From JAFDVL01 sp963794955 (GTDB lineage Bacteria > Acidobacteriota > Blastocatellia > RBC074): a stretch of 64,000 nt of DNA. The translations under genes and the position numbers were made by a program. The notes beneath the pieces are model-generated. The model had not been told where the DNA came from and made no database searches. It was given only the letters and a program-made list of their open reading frames with translations. Of this stretch, positions 10,733 to 21,289 are shown piece after piece; within the stretch, counting starts at the first letter, position 1, and the number at the start of each line of letters is the position of its first letter. Location: contig CAWCGF010000008.1 of assembly GCA_963794955.1 (NCBI GenBank), positions 1-64,000 on the forward strand, written 5' to 3'.

Positions 10733-11703
10733 ATGACGACCAAAGCAGAATTATCAACCAGTACAAATTCATTGGCAATTCCAGCCTATCTCGCACCCAC
10801 CACCGTTGCCCAAAACACAGTAGGCCTGGACTGTCTTGGTTGTGGCATCAACGCTGCAACAGGGATTTACCTGCAAGCCTACAAGGAACAACTCTTTGAT
10901 ATGGCGTCCTTGTCTGAAGTGGCGCAGATAATAACACGAATAACCCGCAACGCGTGTCTGCTTTGCAAGGCGCCATTGATGCCTATTTTAGTCAACCAAA
11001 CGCCTACACAATTGCTCCCCTCACGCTAAAAACCTTTACGAATCAAATTAATGGCGGCGTGGGGCCAGAGTCGGTTGAGGTGGTGGTGGATGCCAATTAC
11101 AAGGTTCTTTGCGGCGGCGCTTCATTGGCGCAGGACAGCAAGGACAACCAGTTCCTGACGAGCTGCAATGTGGTTAACAGCGACACGCCAAACCAGTGGC
11201 ATGCCAGCGCCAAGTCGGTGCATACGTCAACGAATGCCACACTCACCGCCTACGCCATTGCCGTGTACGACACGACCAACTTGTTGGACATCAAAGTGTT
11301 CCAAACCAACACGACGCAAAGTGTTTCGCATCCGCAGGCCACCTGTGATGTTGACCCGGCCTACGTCAGGGTTGGGGGTGGCATCTCCACCAATCCGAGC
11401 AACAGCAACGGTCTCATGTTGACCGCGTCATATCCCTCAAATCAAACGACCTGGATTGGAGCCGCCAAAGACCACTCCGCAAGCTGCCCAGGCACCATTA
11501 GCGTTTACGCCATTGGCATCAAATGGAGAAATCCAACCGGGAAACCAACGCTCGTGGCAGAAATCACGAATTCCTCCAGCCCCATCAGTGGCAATCCTTC
11601 CAGTTCGGTAGGGGCAGGTGGAAACTGCGCTCTCGTTGGTGGCGGTGCATTTGATAATTATGGTTCGGGATACGGAAACCTGCTAACTAATTACTTGATA
11701 TGA
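10733..11703 (+). CDS. Repeat-containing protein of unknown function, frameshifted and probably 3' truncated
   Basis: The start at 10733 has AAGGAG eight bases upstream. The first frame (10733 to about 10928) encodes MTTKAELSTSTNSLAIPAYL and a Cys pair (LDCLGCGI). A single-base frame change near 10930 leads to the second frame (to 11703), joining SEVAQ to NNTNNPQRVSALQGAIDAYF. The C-terminal half has related blocks of about 60 residues: YKVLCGGASL...LTAYAIAVYD, then YVRVGGGIST...ISVYAIGIK, then CALVGGGAFDNYGSGYGNLL, where the third stops early. There is no signal peptide. I do not recognise the family. The missing tail of the third block suggests loss of the 3' end. Confidence 0.6.
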
Positions 11704-11711
11704 CAACCAAA

Positions 11712-11760
11712 CACAAAGCCCAGCGGAGTTGAGTTCACACTCAGCCCGCTGAGCTTTGTG
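11712..11760 (+). terminator. Hairpin terminator candidate after the repeat protein
   Basis: Arms CACAAAGCCCAGCGG (11712-11726) and CCGCTGAGCTTTGTG (11746-11760) pair with one mismatch, and the loop contains a further TGAGT/ACTCA pairing. It starts nine bases after the stop codon. No U-tract follows, so the function as an intrinsic terminator is uncertain. Confidence 0.6.
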
Positions 11761-11789
11761 ATACTTCCACAGTTATCAAGGAGACAATC

Positions 11790-12025
11790 ATGCAATCGAA
11801 TGGAAAAAGACCGAACATCCTCGTCTTTAATAGTAGATGAAGGTTGAAGGACGGCTTCGTACCCGAAATCGGCGCGCCGGAAACGCAGCAGGTAGCCCTG
11901 GATACCAAGCCGAGTTGCCAGGCAAGTTATGTCGATGTGTATGCGAAGATGCTGTCGCCTCAACCGAGGCTGGAAATCTATCGGCAGTTTTATCCTGAAT
12001 TAGCTAAGCCATGTTACACTCTGCT
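11790..12025 (+). pseudogene. Chimeric gene relic: sulfatase-like start, kinase-like end
   Basis: An ATG at 11790 with a good AAGGAG site begins MQSNGKRPNILVFNS and stops after 16 codons. KRPNILVF is the usual N-terminus of a sulfatase, here cut before the metal-binding Asp pair. From about 11850 another frame reads QASYVDVYAKML...LEIYRQFYPELAKP, which resembles the C-terminal helix of xylulokinase-type FGGY kinases (Y..YR.LYP.L.P). The fit is weak and short. Both pieces together suggest a deletion scar joining two former genes. Confidence 0.35.
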
Positions 12026-12055
12026 TTCGCCCTAATTTTCTTGAGCAGAGCAAAC

Positions 12056-14038
12056 ATGGAAGAAATCTTCGGTCCCAACGGCCTCTTCGCTAAACATCAT
12101 CCCGATTACGAATATCGTCCCGGTCAGGTAGCGATGGCGAATGCTGTCGCGGACGCGCTCGGTAACAACCGTCATTTGCTGGTCGAAGCGGGCACCGGCA
12201 CGGGCAAGACGCTTGCGTACCTCGTGCCAGCTATCGCGCTAGGGCGGCGCGTCATTATTTCGACAGGGACGAAAAACCTGCAAGAACAGCTTTATTTCAA
12301 GGACATTCCTTTCTTGCAATCCGTTTTGCCCAAGCCGTTCCGCGCAACCTATCTGAAAGGCCGCTCAAATTATCTTTGCCTGCTGCGATTGCAACGCTCG
12401 GAAATGAGTCCCGTGCTGGAAGGTTTGGAAGAGATTGATTACTTCGATGAAGTGCGCCGCTGGGCGTATGAAACCAAAACCGGAGATCGCGCCGAATTGA
12501 AGACGATGCCCGAAAACATTGGCTTCTGGCGACATATTGACGCGCGGTCGGATATTTGCGTTGGTTCAAAATGCCCGAACTTCGATCCGTGTTTTATCAC
12601 CAAAGCCCGACAAGCCGCCGTCGAATCGGAAATCGTCATCGTCAACCATCATTTGTTTTTCGCCGACCTGGCCTTGCGGGGCAGGGAATACGGTCAGGTC
12701 TTGCCTGATTACAGCGCGGTGATTTTTGACGAAGCGCATCAGTTGGAAGATGTGGCTTCGATGTATTTCGGTTCGCAGGTGTCCAGCTATCAACTGGATG
12801 ATTTGGTGGGCGACATCTCGCGCCTGATGATTACCGATGTGCAGGCGGCGATTGAGTTAACCAAAGCTTCAGCGCGCGTGACGCGGTTTGCCAGCCAGTT
12901 TTGGATGAGCTTTACAGGGCAGGATCGCGGCGTGTCATTGCCGATTACGCTGAGTGGTGACGGGCGCTTTGCGATTCGCCAGGCGATGTTTGTGCGCAAA
13001 GAACGCAACGGTCAACTGACGCCCACGCCCGTCGGCGAACGGTTCTCGGCACTGAAAACTTCGCTTGAACGATTGAAGACGGGCTTGCAGGTGGTCAACG
13101 ACGCGCCCCCGGAAATGGATGCGATTTTGCGGCGCGTGGAGCAGGTCTTGTTCGATCTGGAATTCATTATCCTCGGCGATGATCGCAATTTTATTTACTG
13201 GGCAGAGCGGCGTGGGCGCGGCGTATTTTTGCAGGCGACGCCGATTGATGTTTCCGGTTTGCTGAGCGATAAGCTTTTCAATCTTGATCCTGACAACGAA
13301 CATCGCGTCGAATCCGTGGTGCTGACTTCGGCTACGATGACCAGCGCGAATTCGTTTGGTTTTATCCGCGACCGGCTGGGCATTGAGGACTCGCAGGAAT
13401 TGATCGCAGGCTCGAATTTCGATTATGAAAAACAGGCGATTATGTATTTGCCGCCCAATATGCCCGATCCGCGCGATGGACGCTTTACCGAAGCGGCAGC
13501 CAATGAAATCGTCAAAATCATCAACGCGACAAAAGGCCGCGCGTTTGTGCTTTGCACCAGCAACAGTTCGATGGGGATGCTGCGCGATTTGGTCGCTGCC
13601 CAAGTAGATTTTCCGATCTTCAAACAAGGCGAAGGCTCGCGCACCGGCATTCTGGACAAGTTTCGCAACACGCCCAACGCCGTCCTGTTTGCGACCAGCA
13701 GTTTCTGGCAAGGCGTAGATGTGCGCGGCGAAGCGTTGTCCTGCGTGATTATTGATAAGCTTCCGTTTGCCGTGCCGTCTGATCCTGTGATTGCAGCACG
13801 CCAACGCTTTATTGATGAGACAGGTGGCAGCAGCTTCAGCGATTACTCGGTGCCGTCTGCAATTATCACCTTGAAACAAGGATTGGGCCGCTTGATTCGC
13901 AGCACGACGGATCGCGGTGTGCTTTCCGTGCTTGATCCTCGTCTGACCACCAAAGCTTATGGACAAACCTTTCTAAAAAGCCTGCCGCAATGCCGCATCA
14001 CGCACGAGATTGAAGAAGTCGAGAAATTTTTCGGTTAA
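12056..14038 (+). CDS. dinG: DinG/XPD-like ATP-dependent DNA helicase
   Basis: This is a superfamily 2 helicase that unwinds DNA from a 5' overhang, likely in repair or replication-conflict resolution. The start MEEIFGPNGLFAKHHPDYEYRPGQ at 12056 fits the family; the frame is open further upstream but lacks similarity. Walker A is EAGTGTGKT, motif II is DEAHQ, and late motifs include QGLGRLIRS. Cysteines in YLCLLRL and DICVGSKCPNFDPCF form the four-Cys iron-sulfur site between motifs I and II seen in XPD/DinG. The length of 660 residues is normal, with no N-terminal exonuclease domain. It is the first fully intact long gene in the window and is convergent with the VWA gene, seven bases apart. 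Confidence 0.9.
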   Translation: MEEIFGPNGLFAKHHPDYEYRPGQVAMANAVADALGNNRHLLVEAGTGTGKTLAYLVPAIALGRRVIISTGTKNLQEQLYFKDIPFLQSVLPKPFRATYLKGRSNYLCLLRLQRSEMSPVLEGLEEIDYFDEVRRWAYETKTGDRAELKTMPENIGFWRHIDARSDICVGSKCPNFDPCFITKARQAAVESEIVIVNHHLFFADLALRGREYGQVLPDYSAVIFDEAHQLEDVASMYFGSQVSSYQLDDLVGDISRLMITDVQAAIELTKASARVTRFASQFWMSFTGQDRGVSLPITLSGDGRFAIRQAMFVRKERNGQLTPTPVGERFSALKTSLERLKTGLQVVNDAPPEMDAILRRVEQVLFDLEFIILGDDRNFIYWAERRGRGVFLQATPIDVSGLLSDKLFNLDPDNEHRVESVVLTSATMTSANSFGFIRDRLGIEDSQELIAGSNFDYEKQAIMYLPPNMPDPRDGRFTEAAANEIVKIINATKGRAFVLCTSNSSMGMLRDLVAAQVDFPIFKQGEGSRTGILDKFRNTPNAVLFATSSFWQGVDVRGEALSCVIIDKLPFAVPSDPVIAARQRFIDETGGSSFSDYSVPSAIITLKQGLGRLIRSTTDRGVLSVLDPRLTTKAYGQTFLKSLPQCRITHEIEEVEKFFG

Positions 14039-14045
14039 TCCCGCA

Positions 14046-16560
14046 CTAAAAACGCTGCCGGTACCCCGCTTGCAGCGATCTCGCCTTCTCGCATTCGCCG
14101 CGCTGCGCTGCAATCAGAACCTCCAACACCGCCTGCCGCCGCGCGACATCGCGCCCGCGTTTGGCCGCGTCCTGTTCAGCCTGTGCCCACGCCAACACAT
14201 CACGGCAGCCGCTCGAATCCATCACTACACGCGGATTGGTCTGCAATTCTTTTTGAATTTCGGCGAGACGGTTTTCGACATCCGCGCGGTCAACTGCTCC
14301 TGGCGCAAGCTTCAGATAATTGTTCGCGTGATTCATCGCGGGAATCAGTTGATCTTGCGATTCATATAACAGCGAAAGGTTGAAATTGAGGTTGGGCGAG
14401 TTCGGCGCAAGCTGGTTGGCTTGTTGTAGCATCATCAATGCGCCGCTGATGTTTTGCTGTTGCACCATCGTTTTGGCTTGCGAAAAATATCCAGCAACCG
14501 CATTGCCCGCATTGCCAAAATCAAAATCTTTCAGCAAGCTTGGCAACATAGCCAGATTGAAGGCGCGAATGATCTCACGCGGATCAGCCGCCGAAGCCGA
14601 AAATGTGCGCCCGCCCGTCATCGTCGCCAGATTCCCCAAGTCGCCCTGCGCCTGTTGATTGTTGCCGACATCGAAGCCGATGGTATTGACCGGAATATTG
14701 CTGGAACGAATGGCCGCCGCCGCCTGCGCCTGTTGATCGCGGCACGAATCGCCGCCATCGCTCATTAACACAACCGTGCGTTGGTTCCCGCGCCCGTGCT
14801 TTTGCGCGTGGGCGATGGCTTCGGCGGTAGCAATGTACATCGGGGTTCCGCCGCCGGGTTGCAATTTGTCAATGGCGGCAATCAGCGTGTTGAGGTCGGT
14901 TGTGAACTGCGCCGCCACGCGCATCGCGCCGCCCCCACAGCCGCCATCAAAATTGAGGATGGCAATTTCTGTCGTTTGACTGACCTGCCGCGCCGCGCGT
15001 TTGGCGGCGTCTTTGGCCTGATTGATTTTGTTGTTGTCGGCCATACTGCCGGAGGTATCAATCAGCAGGATAATTGACGTTTTGATGATGGGCTTTTTGC
15101 GCTTGGCCAATGCTTCCAATCGGAGTCGAAGGGCTTCCATTTTTTGCCGTTCACGCAAACATTTCGGCGCAATCTGATCGGCTTGCGTGAGGGCTTGCGC
15201 GGCTTGTTGCGCAAGTTGCTGCACCCGATTTTCGTCTGGCGGGATTCGCGTTGGCGGCGGCTTCAGCTTGGCTGGTTTGCGCTTCGGCTTGATTGATAAG
15301 CGCAATGGCTTTGCGGGCGTTTTCTTCGAGCCGTTGCAATTCGGTCTGACTGGTCTTGAGCCAATCATCCATCAATTGTTCGAGCGGCGTCAGGCGTTGA
15401 ATTTCTTCCATGCCCTGCCGCGCGCGCTGATAATTGCATTCGGACGTGGCGCGTTCGACATCTTTGGAAAGATCGCCAAACCGTTTGCGCCGCTCCAATT
15501 TGCTTTTCATTTCGTTCACTTCTTTGCGCAAACAATCCGGGAAGCCGGGCACATACAGTGCCTTTTGTAGCTCGGCAATTGCGCCGTCCAGATCGTTGCG
15601 ACCTTCGGCCGCTTTGGCGGCCTGCAGGGATGAACGAGCGTTGACGACAGCTTGCGCGCGTTGCTTGAGCGCGGGCAGTTTATCGCTCTTCCAGGTATCA
15701 ATGAACTTATCTTGAATCGGGTAATTAGATAGCTCATCCAGGAGCCGTGTGACTTTAGCGTAATCACAGGCGACCAGGCCCTTTTCCACTTCTTCCGTCA
15801 ATTCAAGGAAGCGGATTTTCGGCTTAAAGAAATCCCGCAGCGAGGTGAGGTCTATTTGAATTCCAATCACGCCGTCCCATTTTTGAATGAAAGCGGAATC
15901 AATTTTTGTCCAGACTGCGCCGCCAGAGCCGCACGTATCATCGGGGTCTTGCCCGAAATAAGGGCCGGCAAGGTTTTGCGCGGGAGTAAACGGACGATTG
16001 AAATGTTTCCACCGAGCTTCCAAATCTTCCCAGTTTTTCTTCATCAACTCAGCAGTGTAAGAACCATTTTTATAGCGATTCTCAAAGCTCTTTACCAATT
16101 CCAACCAACTCACGCGCTCTTCGTTCATGTAGATGTAAGCTTCTTCCTCCAGACAAGGTGGAGCCGCAACACCGCCGCGCATGATGATGCGATGCATCAT
16201 TTCGTGCCAGATCGTTTTCATGCCGTCTCCGCCGACAGTCTTCACCTTCAGCAAGTCATTCAGCACGTACTGAAGCCCCGCGACTCTGGGGTAGTATTTG
16301 CCCTGTTTGCTAAAACTGGGGGCTACCTCAACGGTCAGGTCACGCGCATTGAGATGGGATAAAAAAGTACTGCGATTCCCCAGTTTCACGAGCGCCCCGA
16401 AATCGGTTTTGTCGAATTGAATGAGAAACTTTACGAGAAAATCACCTAATAACAGCTTCAAATCGCTTTGATCCTGTGCCGGAGGCGCAACGGCGACAGA
16501 ACCGTTGCTTAGCAAAACGATCAGCAAAATTGCGGTGATGCGACGATGAGGTTGTTTCAT
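14046..16560 (-). CDS. Secreted protein with zincin-like HEMMH motif, coiled coil and VWA domain; one frameshift
   Basis: The start at 16560 has GAGGAG upstream and a signal peptide (ITAILLIVLLSNGSVAVA). An HEMMH motif at residues 119-123 lies in the N-terminal part. A long charged helical region follows, then a von Willebrand A domain with MIDAS motif DTSGS, later GGGTPMY and VLMSDGGDSC, and a TPR-like tail (LAPNSPNLNFNLSLLYE). The frame changes near 15240, where AEAAANANPA must join to ENRVQQLAQQAAQ; one base explains it. Intact, it would be about 837 residues. It follows the M48 peptidase by 33 bases, so the two are probably one operon acting in the envelope. The function is unknown; metal-dependent protein binding is likely from the MIDAS. 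Confidence 0.8.
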
Positions 16561-16593
16561 GATGTGACTCCTCTTTCAAATCAACGATAGCTG

Positions 16594-17964
16594 TTACTGC
16601 GGCGGCAACACGCCACGTCCCGGCGCGCGTTGTTGCGGTTGCGAAGGCACCAGCCGCGCCTTGATCTTCTTGAATTCTTCACTGTCCACACGGAATTCGC
16701 GTCCATCGGCAGGAAAACTTTCGAGGTAATCCATCAGATAATCCGCGCGATCTAACAGCGGCGGATGTGTGCTCAGGAATTTCGGCGGTTGCTTGCCACT
16801 GGCCTTGCTCATCTTTAAGAAAAACGACGAAGCATCAAGCGGCGAATAGCCCGCATTGAACATCAGGTGCGCGCCGTATTGATCGGCTTCTTTTTCTTCA
16901 AAGCGACTGTAGGCGCGCATGAACAAATTGAGGCCGATGTTCGCGCCCAACTGACCGAGTATTTGCGCCGTCGCATTTTGCGGATTGATCGCACGCAATG
17001 CAGCATTCGCAATACTCTGTGCCAGGTAATTTTTGATGACCGCGCGCGCCTGATGATGGCCGTAGTTGTGGGCTAATTCGTGTGCGAGCACGCCGGCGAG
17101 TTGTGCTTCGTTGTCGGCAAACGCGAGCAACCCAGTGTATACAATAATGTGACCGGGCGGCGTGACGGCGTTGACATCAGACGAATTCAAGACGGTTATT
17201 CGGTACTGAAACGGTGAGCCGGGTGATTTGCTGAGCAGGCGCGTCACCAGACTTTCCAGATAGGTTTGAATTTCTGGATCAGCGATAGCGGGCGCAGTGC
17301 TGGACAGCGCGGCAAAGCCCTGTGCGCCGAGTTGCATTTCGAATTGCGGCGTAACTTGAAAGGCTACCTCGTTGCGATAGGTTTGCGGATTGTATTGCTC
17401 AATGCGCGATTCTCTGGATTGATAGAAATTCGCCTGCCGATTCCAATTGGTCAGGAATTGCTGCTGGCTCGTTTGCAGAATTTGCGTGATCTGCGCGGCA
17501 GTGTTTGGGTCAACCGTCAGCAACGCCTTCTTGAAAGCCTTATTGGCTTCGGCGTATTGAAAGCTATTGTAAAACGCATAACCCTGAAAATATGCGATGC
17601 GTCCGTTGGTCGGAAACTGCTTTGTTGCTTGTTCCGCGAGCTTGAGGCACTCATCGTAATTGCGGGAAAAGCCGAAATAGGTTTGATAGAGATAGGTTGA
17701 CACCAGTAGTTCGTAGCATTTCTCGCAATTTGCGGAGCGTTTGAGTTCTTCCTTCAGCACCTTTTCCGCGTCGTCCAAAGTTTTCTTGGCGGCTTTCTTC
17801 GTGCGGTCGTCTTGCGAACTTAGAAACTGAATGCCTTGCGCGCGTGCTTGTTGAATCTGTGCTTCGATTTGACTGAGCGCTGACTGCGCGAGCGTAAGTT
17901 GGAGTGTAAAGATCAGCCAGGTAGAAACGAAAAGAAGATTGGCAGTGCGAAAATTTCTGAACAT
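16594..17964 (-). CDS. Secreted M48-family zinc metallopeptidase with TPR-like N-terminus
   Basis: The product has 456 residues. A signal peptide (LLFVSTWLIFTLQLTLAQ) is followed by a helical region with Cys pair NCEKC, a TPR-like stretch (residues 95-150), then a BepA-like M48 domain. The zinc site is HELAH at 295-299 with the third ligand in EEKEADQYGAHLM. THPPLLDRADYL is the usual M48 C-terminal motif. Proteins of this kind degrade misfolded outer-membrane proteins or lipoproteins in the periplasm. The start has AAGGAG at the right distance. The downstream gene is the VWA protein. Confidence 0.9.
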   Translation of the reverse strand: MFRNFRTANLLFVSTWLIFTLQLTLAQSALSQIEAQIQQARAQGIQFLSSQDDRTKKAAKKTLDDAEKVLKEELKRSANCEKCYELLVSTYLYQTYFGFSRNYDECLKLAEQATKQFPTNGRIAYFQGYAFYNSFQYAEANKAFKKALLTVDPNTAAQITQILQTSQQQFLTNWNRQANFYQSRESRIEQYNPQTYRNEVAFQVTPQFEMQLGAQGFAALSSTAPAIADPEIQTYLESLVTRLLSKSPGSPFQYRITVLNSSDVNAVTPPGHIIVYTGLLAFADNEAQLAGVLAHELAHNYGHHQARAVIKNYLAQSIANAALRAINPQNATAQILGQLGANIGLNLFMRAYSRFEEKEADQYGAHLMFNAGYSPLDASSFFLKMSKASGKQPPKFLSTHPPLLDRADYLMDYLESFPADGREFRVDSEEFKKIKARLVPSQPQQRAPGRGVLPPQ

Positions 17965-18094
17965 AAGACTTCTCCTTGCGAGCGGGAATGAAACCCCGCT
18001 TCCTTCAATCGCCTAATGGCGAGAACGGAAAAACATTTCGCAGATTTTTTCGAGAGTAGCTCATTGTCTCAGGCCGATCGCTTGAGGTAATGAG

Positions 18095-18124
18095 GAGCCA
18101 GGAGAATGATCCTCCTTCTGGCTC
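18095..18124 (-). terminator. Hairpin downstream of the TIGR03437 protein
   Basis: GAGCCAG and GAG on one side pair with CTC and CTGGCTC on the other, with a three-base bulge and a short loop. It lies 50 bases after the stop of the minus-strand gene at 18174 and before the M48 gene. The U-tract is poor. Confidence 0.45.
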
Positions 18125-18173
18125 GTTTCGGCAAGCCTTGTAATTCATTGTCGCTACTCCTTGTCAGGGGCTT

Positions 18174-20620
18174 TTAGCGAATATGAATTCTGACGGCATT
18201 CGCGGGCTTGCCTTCAACCGTCAGCACCAAATCCACTTCGCCGCGTCCGATCAAGCTGCGCGGCACGCGAATGTTCACTTGATCCAACCCCAAGTATCCC
18301 GGCTGCCGGTCGGCGTAGTCAATGCCTGCGGCGATGCCACCCATCGTGGCGCTCACGGCGGTTTGCGCACTGCGTCCGCGAATGCCTGTGCCATACAATT
18401 CGAGGATAAATACTTCGCCTTCCGGGCCAAGATCAATCGGCGCGGGGACTTGTTTGCCGGTAGTCGCATCCAGGCGAGAGAGCGGTTCGCGGCTCTGTGC
18501 GCCGTTCGCTTTAACGCGAATCGCAAAGCCTGCGGGAGCGCCCGCACCGTCTTGGTTGGCGGTGAAGAAACCGGGGACGACCCGGGTGATGTCTGCCGTG
18601 CCGGTTGAAGTCGTGCCGTCGCTGCTTGTGATCGTGATCGTGGCTGTGCCGAGCGCCGTGCCGAGCGGAATCAAATAGTTGATTTGCTGCGGCCCGACAT
18701 AGAAAAGTGGGGCAAGTCGCGCTACGCCTGCGCTGTCTTGCACACGAACTGTTGTGCCCGCCAATTCCGTCGGCAACGGCAAACTGGTCGCCGGAGCCGT
18801 GCCAGGCGCCATCGCTGTGCCGAAGGCCGAGACAATGGATTCCGCCGCGAGTTCCAGCCCCTTGTAATGCGCGGCGGAAACCGTCGTCGCCATACGCGTG
18901 AACAGCGCGGGATCAAAAGCTTGTCCCGGCAAGGCGGCGAGCATCGTACCGGACAACGCTCCGAACGCAGCACTGGCAATCACAGGTTGCGTGGAACGGA
19001 GCGTGAAGTAACCGCCTTGTTGACCGTATGAGGCTTCGATAATGGAATCCACCAAATCCGTGTGGAAGCCGTTGGGCGGAACGTCAAGCGTCGCCGTGCC
19101 AACAGTGCTGCCATCGGTTTTGAAGACGTTGAGCGTGACGGTCGCGGCCTGTGATTGCGGATTGAAAACCGCGACTTCGGTGAACGCGTTTTCGCGGTTG
19201 TCGAGATAGCTGAAAGCGAAGTTCTGCGCGGCTTCGCTTTCAAGCGGCAGCGCGGCGCGAAACGGGAGTTGGCCTGTGGGATCAAGGTAACTGACATTGC
19301 CGACGATGCCGCTGATGTTGCTTTCGACGATGACTGCGCCATACACCAAGTCGCTCGGCGTGAAGTTGAAGAACTGCGTGAGGTCGCGTTGCTGCTGCTG
19401 TCCGGCGGCGAGTTGCAAATTGGCGGGCGCAGCAAGATTGGTGCCGTTTTCATTGACCAGCTTGAGCGCCAGGTTGGCTGCGCTCGTGGTTGGGTTGACG
19501 AGGTTGAGGCGCGTGGTGATGACTTGATTGTCGGCCAGCATATACGGCGCATAGAGCTTCGTTGGCGTGTTGCTCGTGAGCGCGATTTGCCCGGGCAGCG
19601 CGGTGATTTCCGCTGCGGCAAGCTGGAGTGCCGTGACGGATAAATCCTGCGTGCCGCGCACGATCACATAACCAGTGAACGGCTGCGCAACGCCCGTGAA
19701 AATATCCTGCACACGATTGGCAAACGTTTCTTTCGGCGCGAGTGAGGTTTCGTAGCTTCCGGCCAATGCCCCGGCAACCGTGCGTAATTCGAGCGTCAGA
19801 TTGGTATCAAAGCGCGTCACGTTCGCCACGTGAATTCCGGTCGTCATCGTCGCGTCGTATTGCACATCGGTCAGCACCTGTGTCCCGGCTGCCAACGCAG
19901 GCACGCTCAGCCCGTCGAGGCGGTTGTCTTTGCCGAGCATTTGATATCCGGCGACGAAATTTTTATCCGCCCGCGTCTGCACCCAACCGCCATCCAGCGG
20001 CATAGTGAATTTGAAGAGTTCGCTGACCAGACCTGACCACGTTCGCCCGGCGAGCAACGTCGTGTTCAGCGGATTGACGATGCCGGTTTCGCTGTATGGC
20101 TCTCCGACGGGCGTGAAGGCGCGCGTGGAAAGACCCGCGTTGATACTGCCGAAGTTGGCGAAGTACAGTCGCGTCGTGAAATCATCAAGGCTACGCAGCA
20201 CAGGGAAGTTCAGCGTGCGATGCGCAAAGGGACCGAAGACACCGAGCGAGTAAATTGGCATCAGCCCGTTGACGCGCGTCGAGGCGGTTCCGGCGACCCG
20301 GTCGAGTGTGGTCGGATAGCTTTCTACTTTTCCGCTGGCCGGATCGAATGACACAATTTTTAGATTGGCCTCGTTGAAGTTCGGATCATCGGGAAACATC
20401 TCTGCGTCGTAGCTGAAGGTCAGATAGGCCGCAAAGCTGCCGTCCGCCGGGATCGGCGGATCGAATTGCCAGGCGGCATCTATTCCGATGAAATCGCGCG
20501 GGAGTGCTGCCAGTTCGGCGAAGGGGTTTGAGAAATCTCTTGCAGCAGTTAGTAGCGCCCCCTCATTGACGAACTTGTTGAGACCCAAACTGTCGAGAAG
20601 TCCCTTAAGCTGGTTGCCCT
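18174..20620 (-). CDS. Secreted protein with Solibacter-type C-terminal domain (TIGR03437), 5' truncated
   Basis: The frame runs from a stop at 20621 to 18174, with a possible TTG start at 20588 (GLNKFVNEGALL), but no signal peptide or ribosome site is seen. The N-terminus is therefore probably lost or shifted. The body has repeated beta-sandwich regions (about residues 120-600), and the last about 220 residues, from ESIVSAFGTAMAPG to NAVRIHIR, match the Solibacter uncharacterised C-terminal domain: GPQQINYLIP, FILELYGTGIRGR, GLDQVNIRVP. This domain is a strong marker of Acidobacteriota and is found on large exported proteins. An inverted repeat (20708-20806) lies just upstream and may mark the break. 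Confidence 0.75.
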
Positions 20621-20707
20621 ACCAACGCTTTCTCGCAAGCTGGCAAGCTGCGGATTCTGACATCCCCGAAATAATGGATGCCCAAGCCAGGCTTGGGTTG
20701 TGAAAGA

Positions 20708-20806
20708 TTATCTCCACCACCCAGCCACGCGAAATCTCACCAAGATGACCGCTTTATCATTTGGTGATTCTTTGGGTTACTTGGTGTGGCTGGGTGGTGG
20801 AGATAA
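20708..20806. repeat. Perfect 21-nt inverted repeat (IR2)
   Basis: Arms 20708-20728 and 20786-20806 are perfectly complementary (contain CTCCACCACCCAGCCAC), with a 57-nt centre that has a second CACCAAG/CTTGGTG pairing. It lies between the truncated TIGR03437 gene and the end of the DUF4431 gene, both on the minus strand. Confidence 0.9.
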
Positions 20807-20854
20807 AAGTGACAAGTGAAGCCATCGTTGGGCGCGCTCCAGCTGGATTGGGTG

Positions 20855-21289
20855 TTAGGCAGCGGCGCGAATGTTTGTAACATCAATAAGCACCTTTGTC
20901 CGGTGATGGCCAGTAAAAGCATGAAACAACGTGCCGGTTACGCGCACCCGCTTACCCCTCACGTGTCGAATAGTCTTCCAATGCGCGGATTCCATAACGA
21001 CAAGTTGTATTTCGTGGATGCCCGTTTCTGGCGCGTCAAAACCTGGCGGATGATTGCCGACCGTGCAAATGCTTTTAGCCAAGGTAAGAAGTAGTGCCGT
21101 TTCTTTTCGGTCGCCCTTTTTGACCGATTCGTAGTTTGGCGGCCCCGGAAACACCCGTGAATGAAGTCTGCCAGTTAGGGAAACGATGTTTGGTCCGTAT
21201 GTCAAACATTGCTGCGCGACCACCGGCGAATAAAAGCAGACAATCAGTAATATAGCCGTCGCTAACGCTCGAATCTTCATATATCTCAT
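20855..21289 (-). CDS. Small secreted DUF4431-like protein
   Basis: The 144-residue product has a signal peptide (ALATAILLIVCFYSPVVAQQ) and the DUF4431 pattern CLTYGPNIVSLTGRL, FPGPPNYESVKKGD, ICTVG, then a GKRVRVTGTLFHAFTGHH region typical of an OB-like fold. The function of the family is unknown. Its ATG overlaps the TGA of the TlpA-like gene (ATGA), so translation is probably coupled and both proteins are made together. Confidence 0.8.
   Translation of the reverse strand: MRYMKIRALATAILLIVCFYSPVVAQQCLTYGPNIVSLTGRLHSRVFPGPPNYESVKKGDRKETALLLTLAKSICTVGNHPPGFDAPETGIHEIQLVVMESAHWKTIRHVRGKRVRVTGTLFHAFTGHHRTKVLIDVTNIRAAA

Noticed and set aside
12935..13966. 343-residue minus-strand frame inside dinG
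   Set aside because: The + strand encodes an intact helicase with all motifs; the antisense frame has no similarity.
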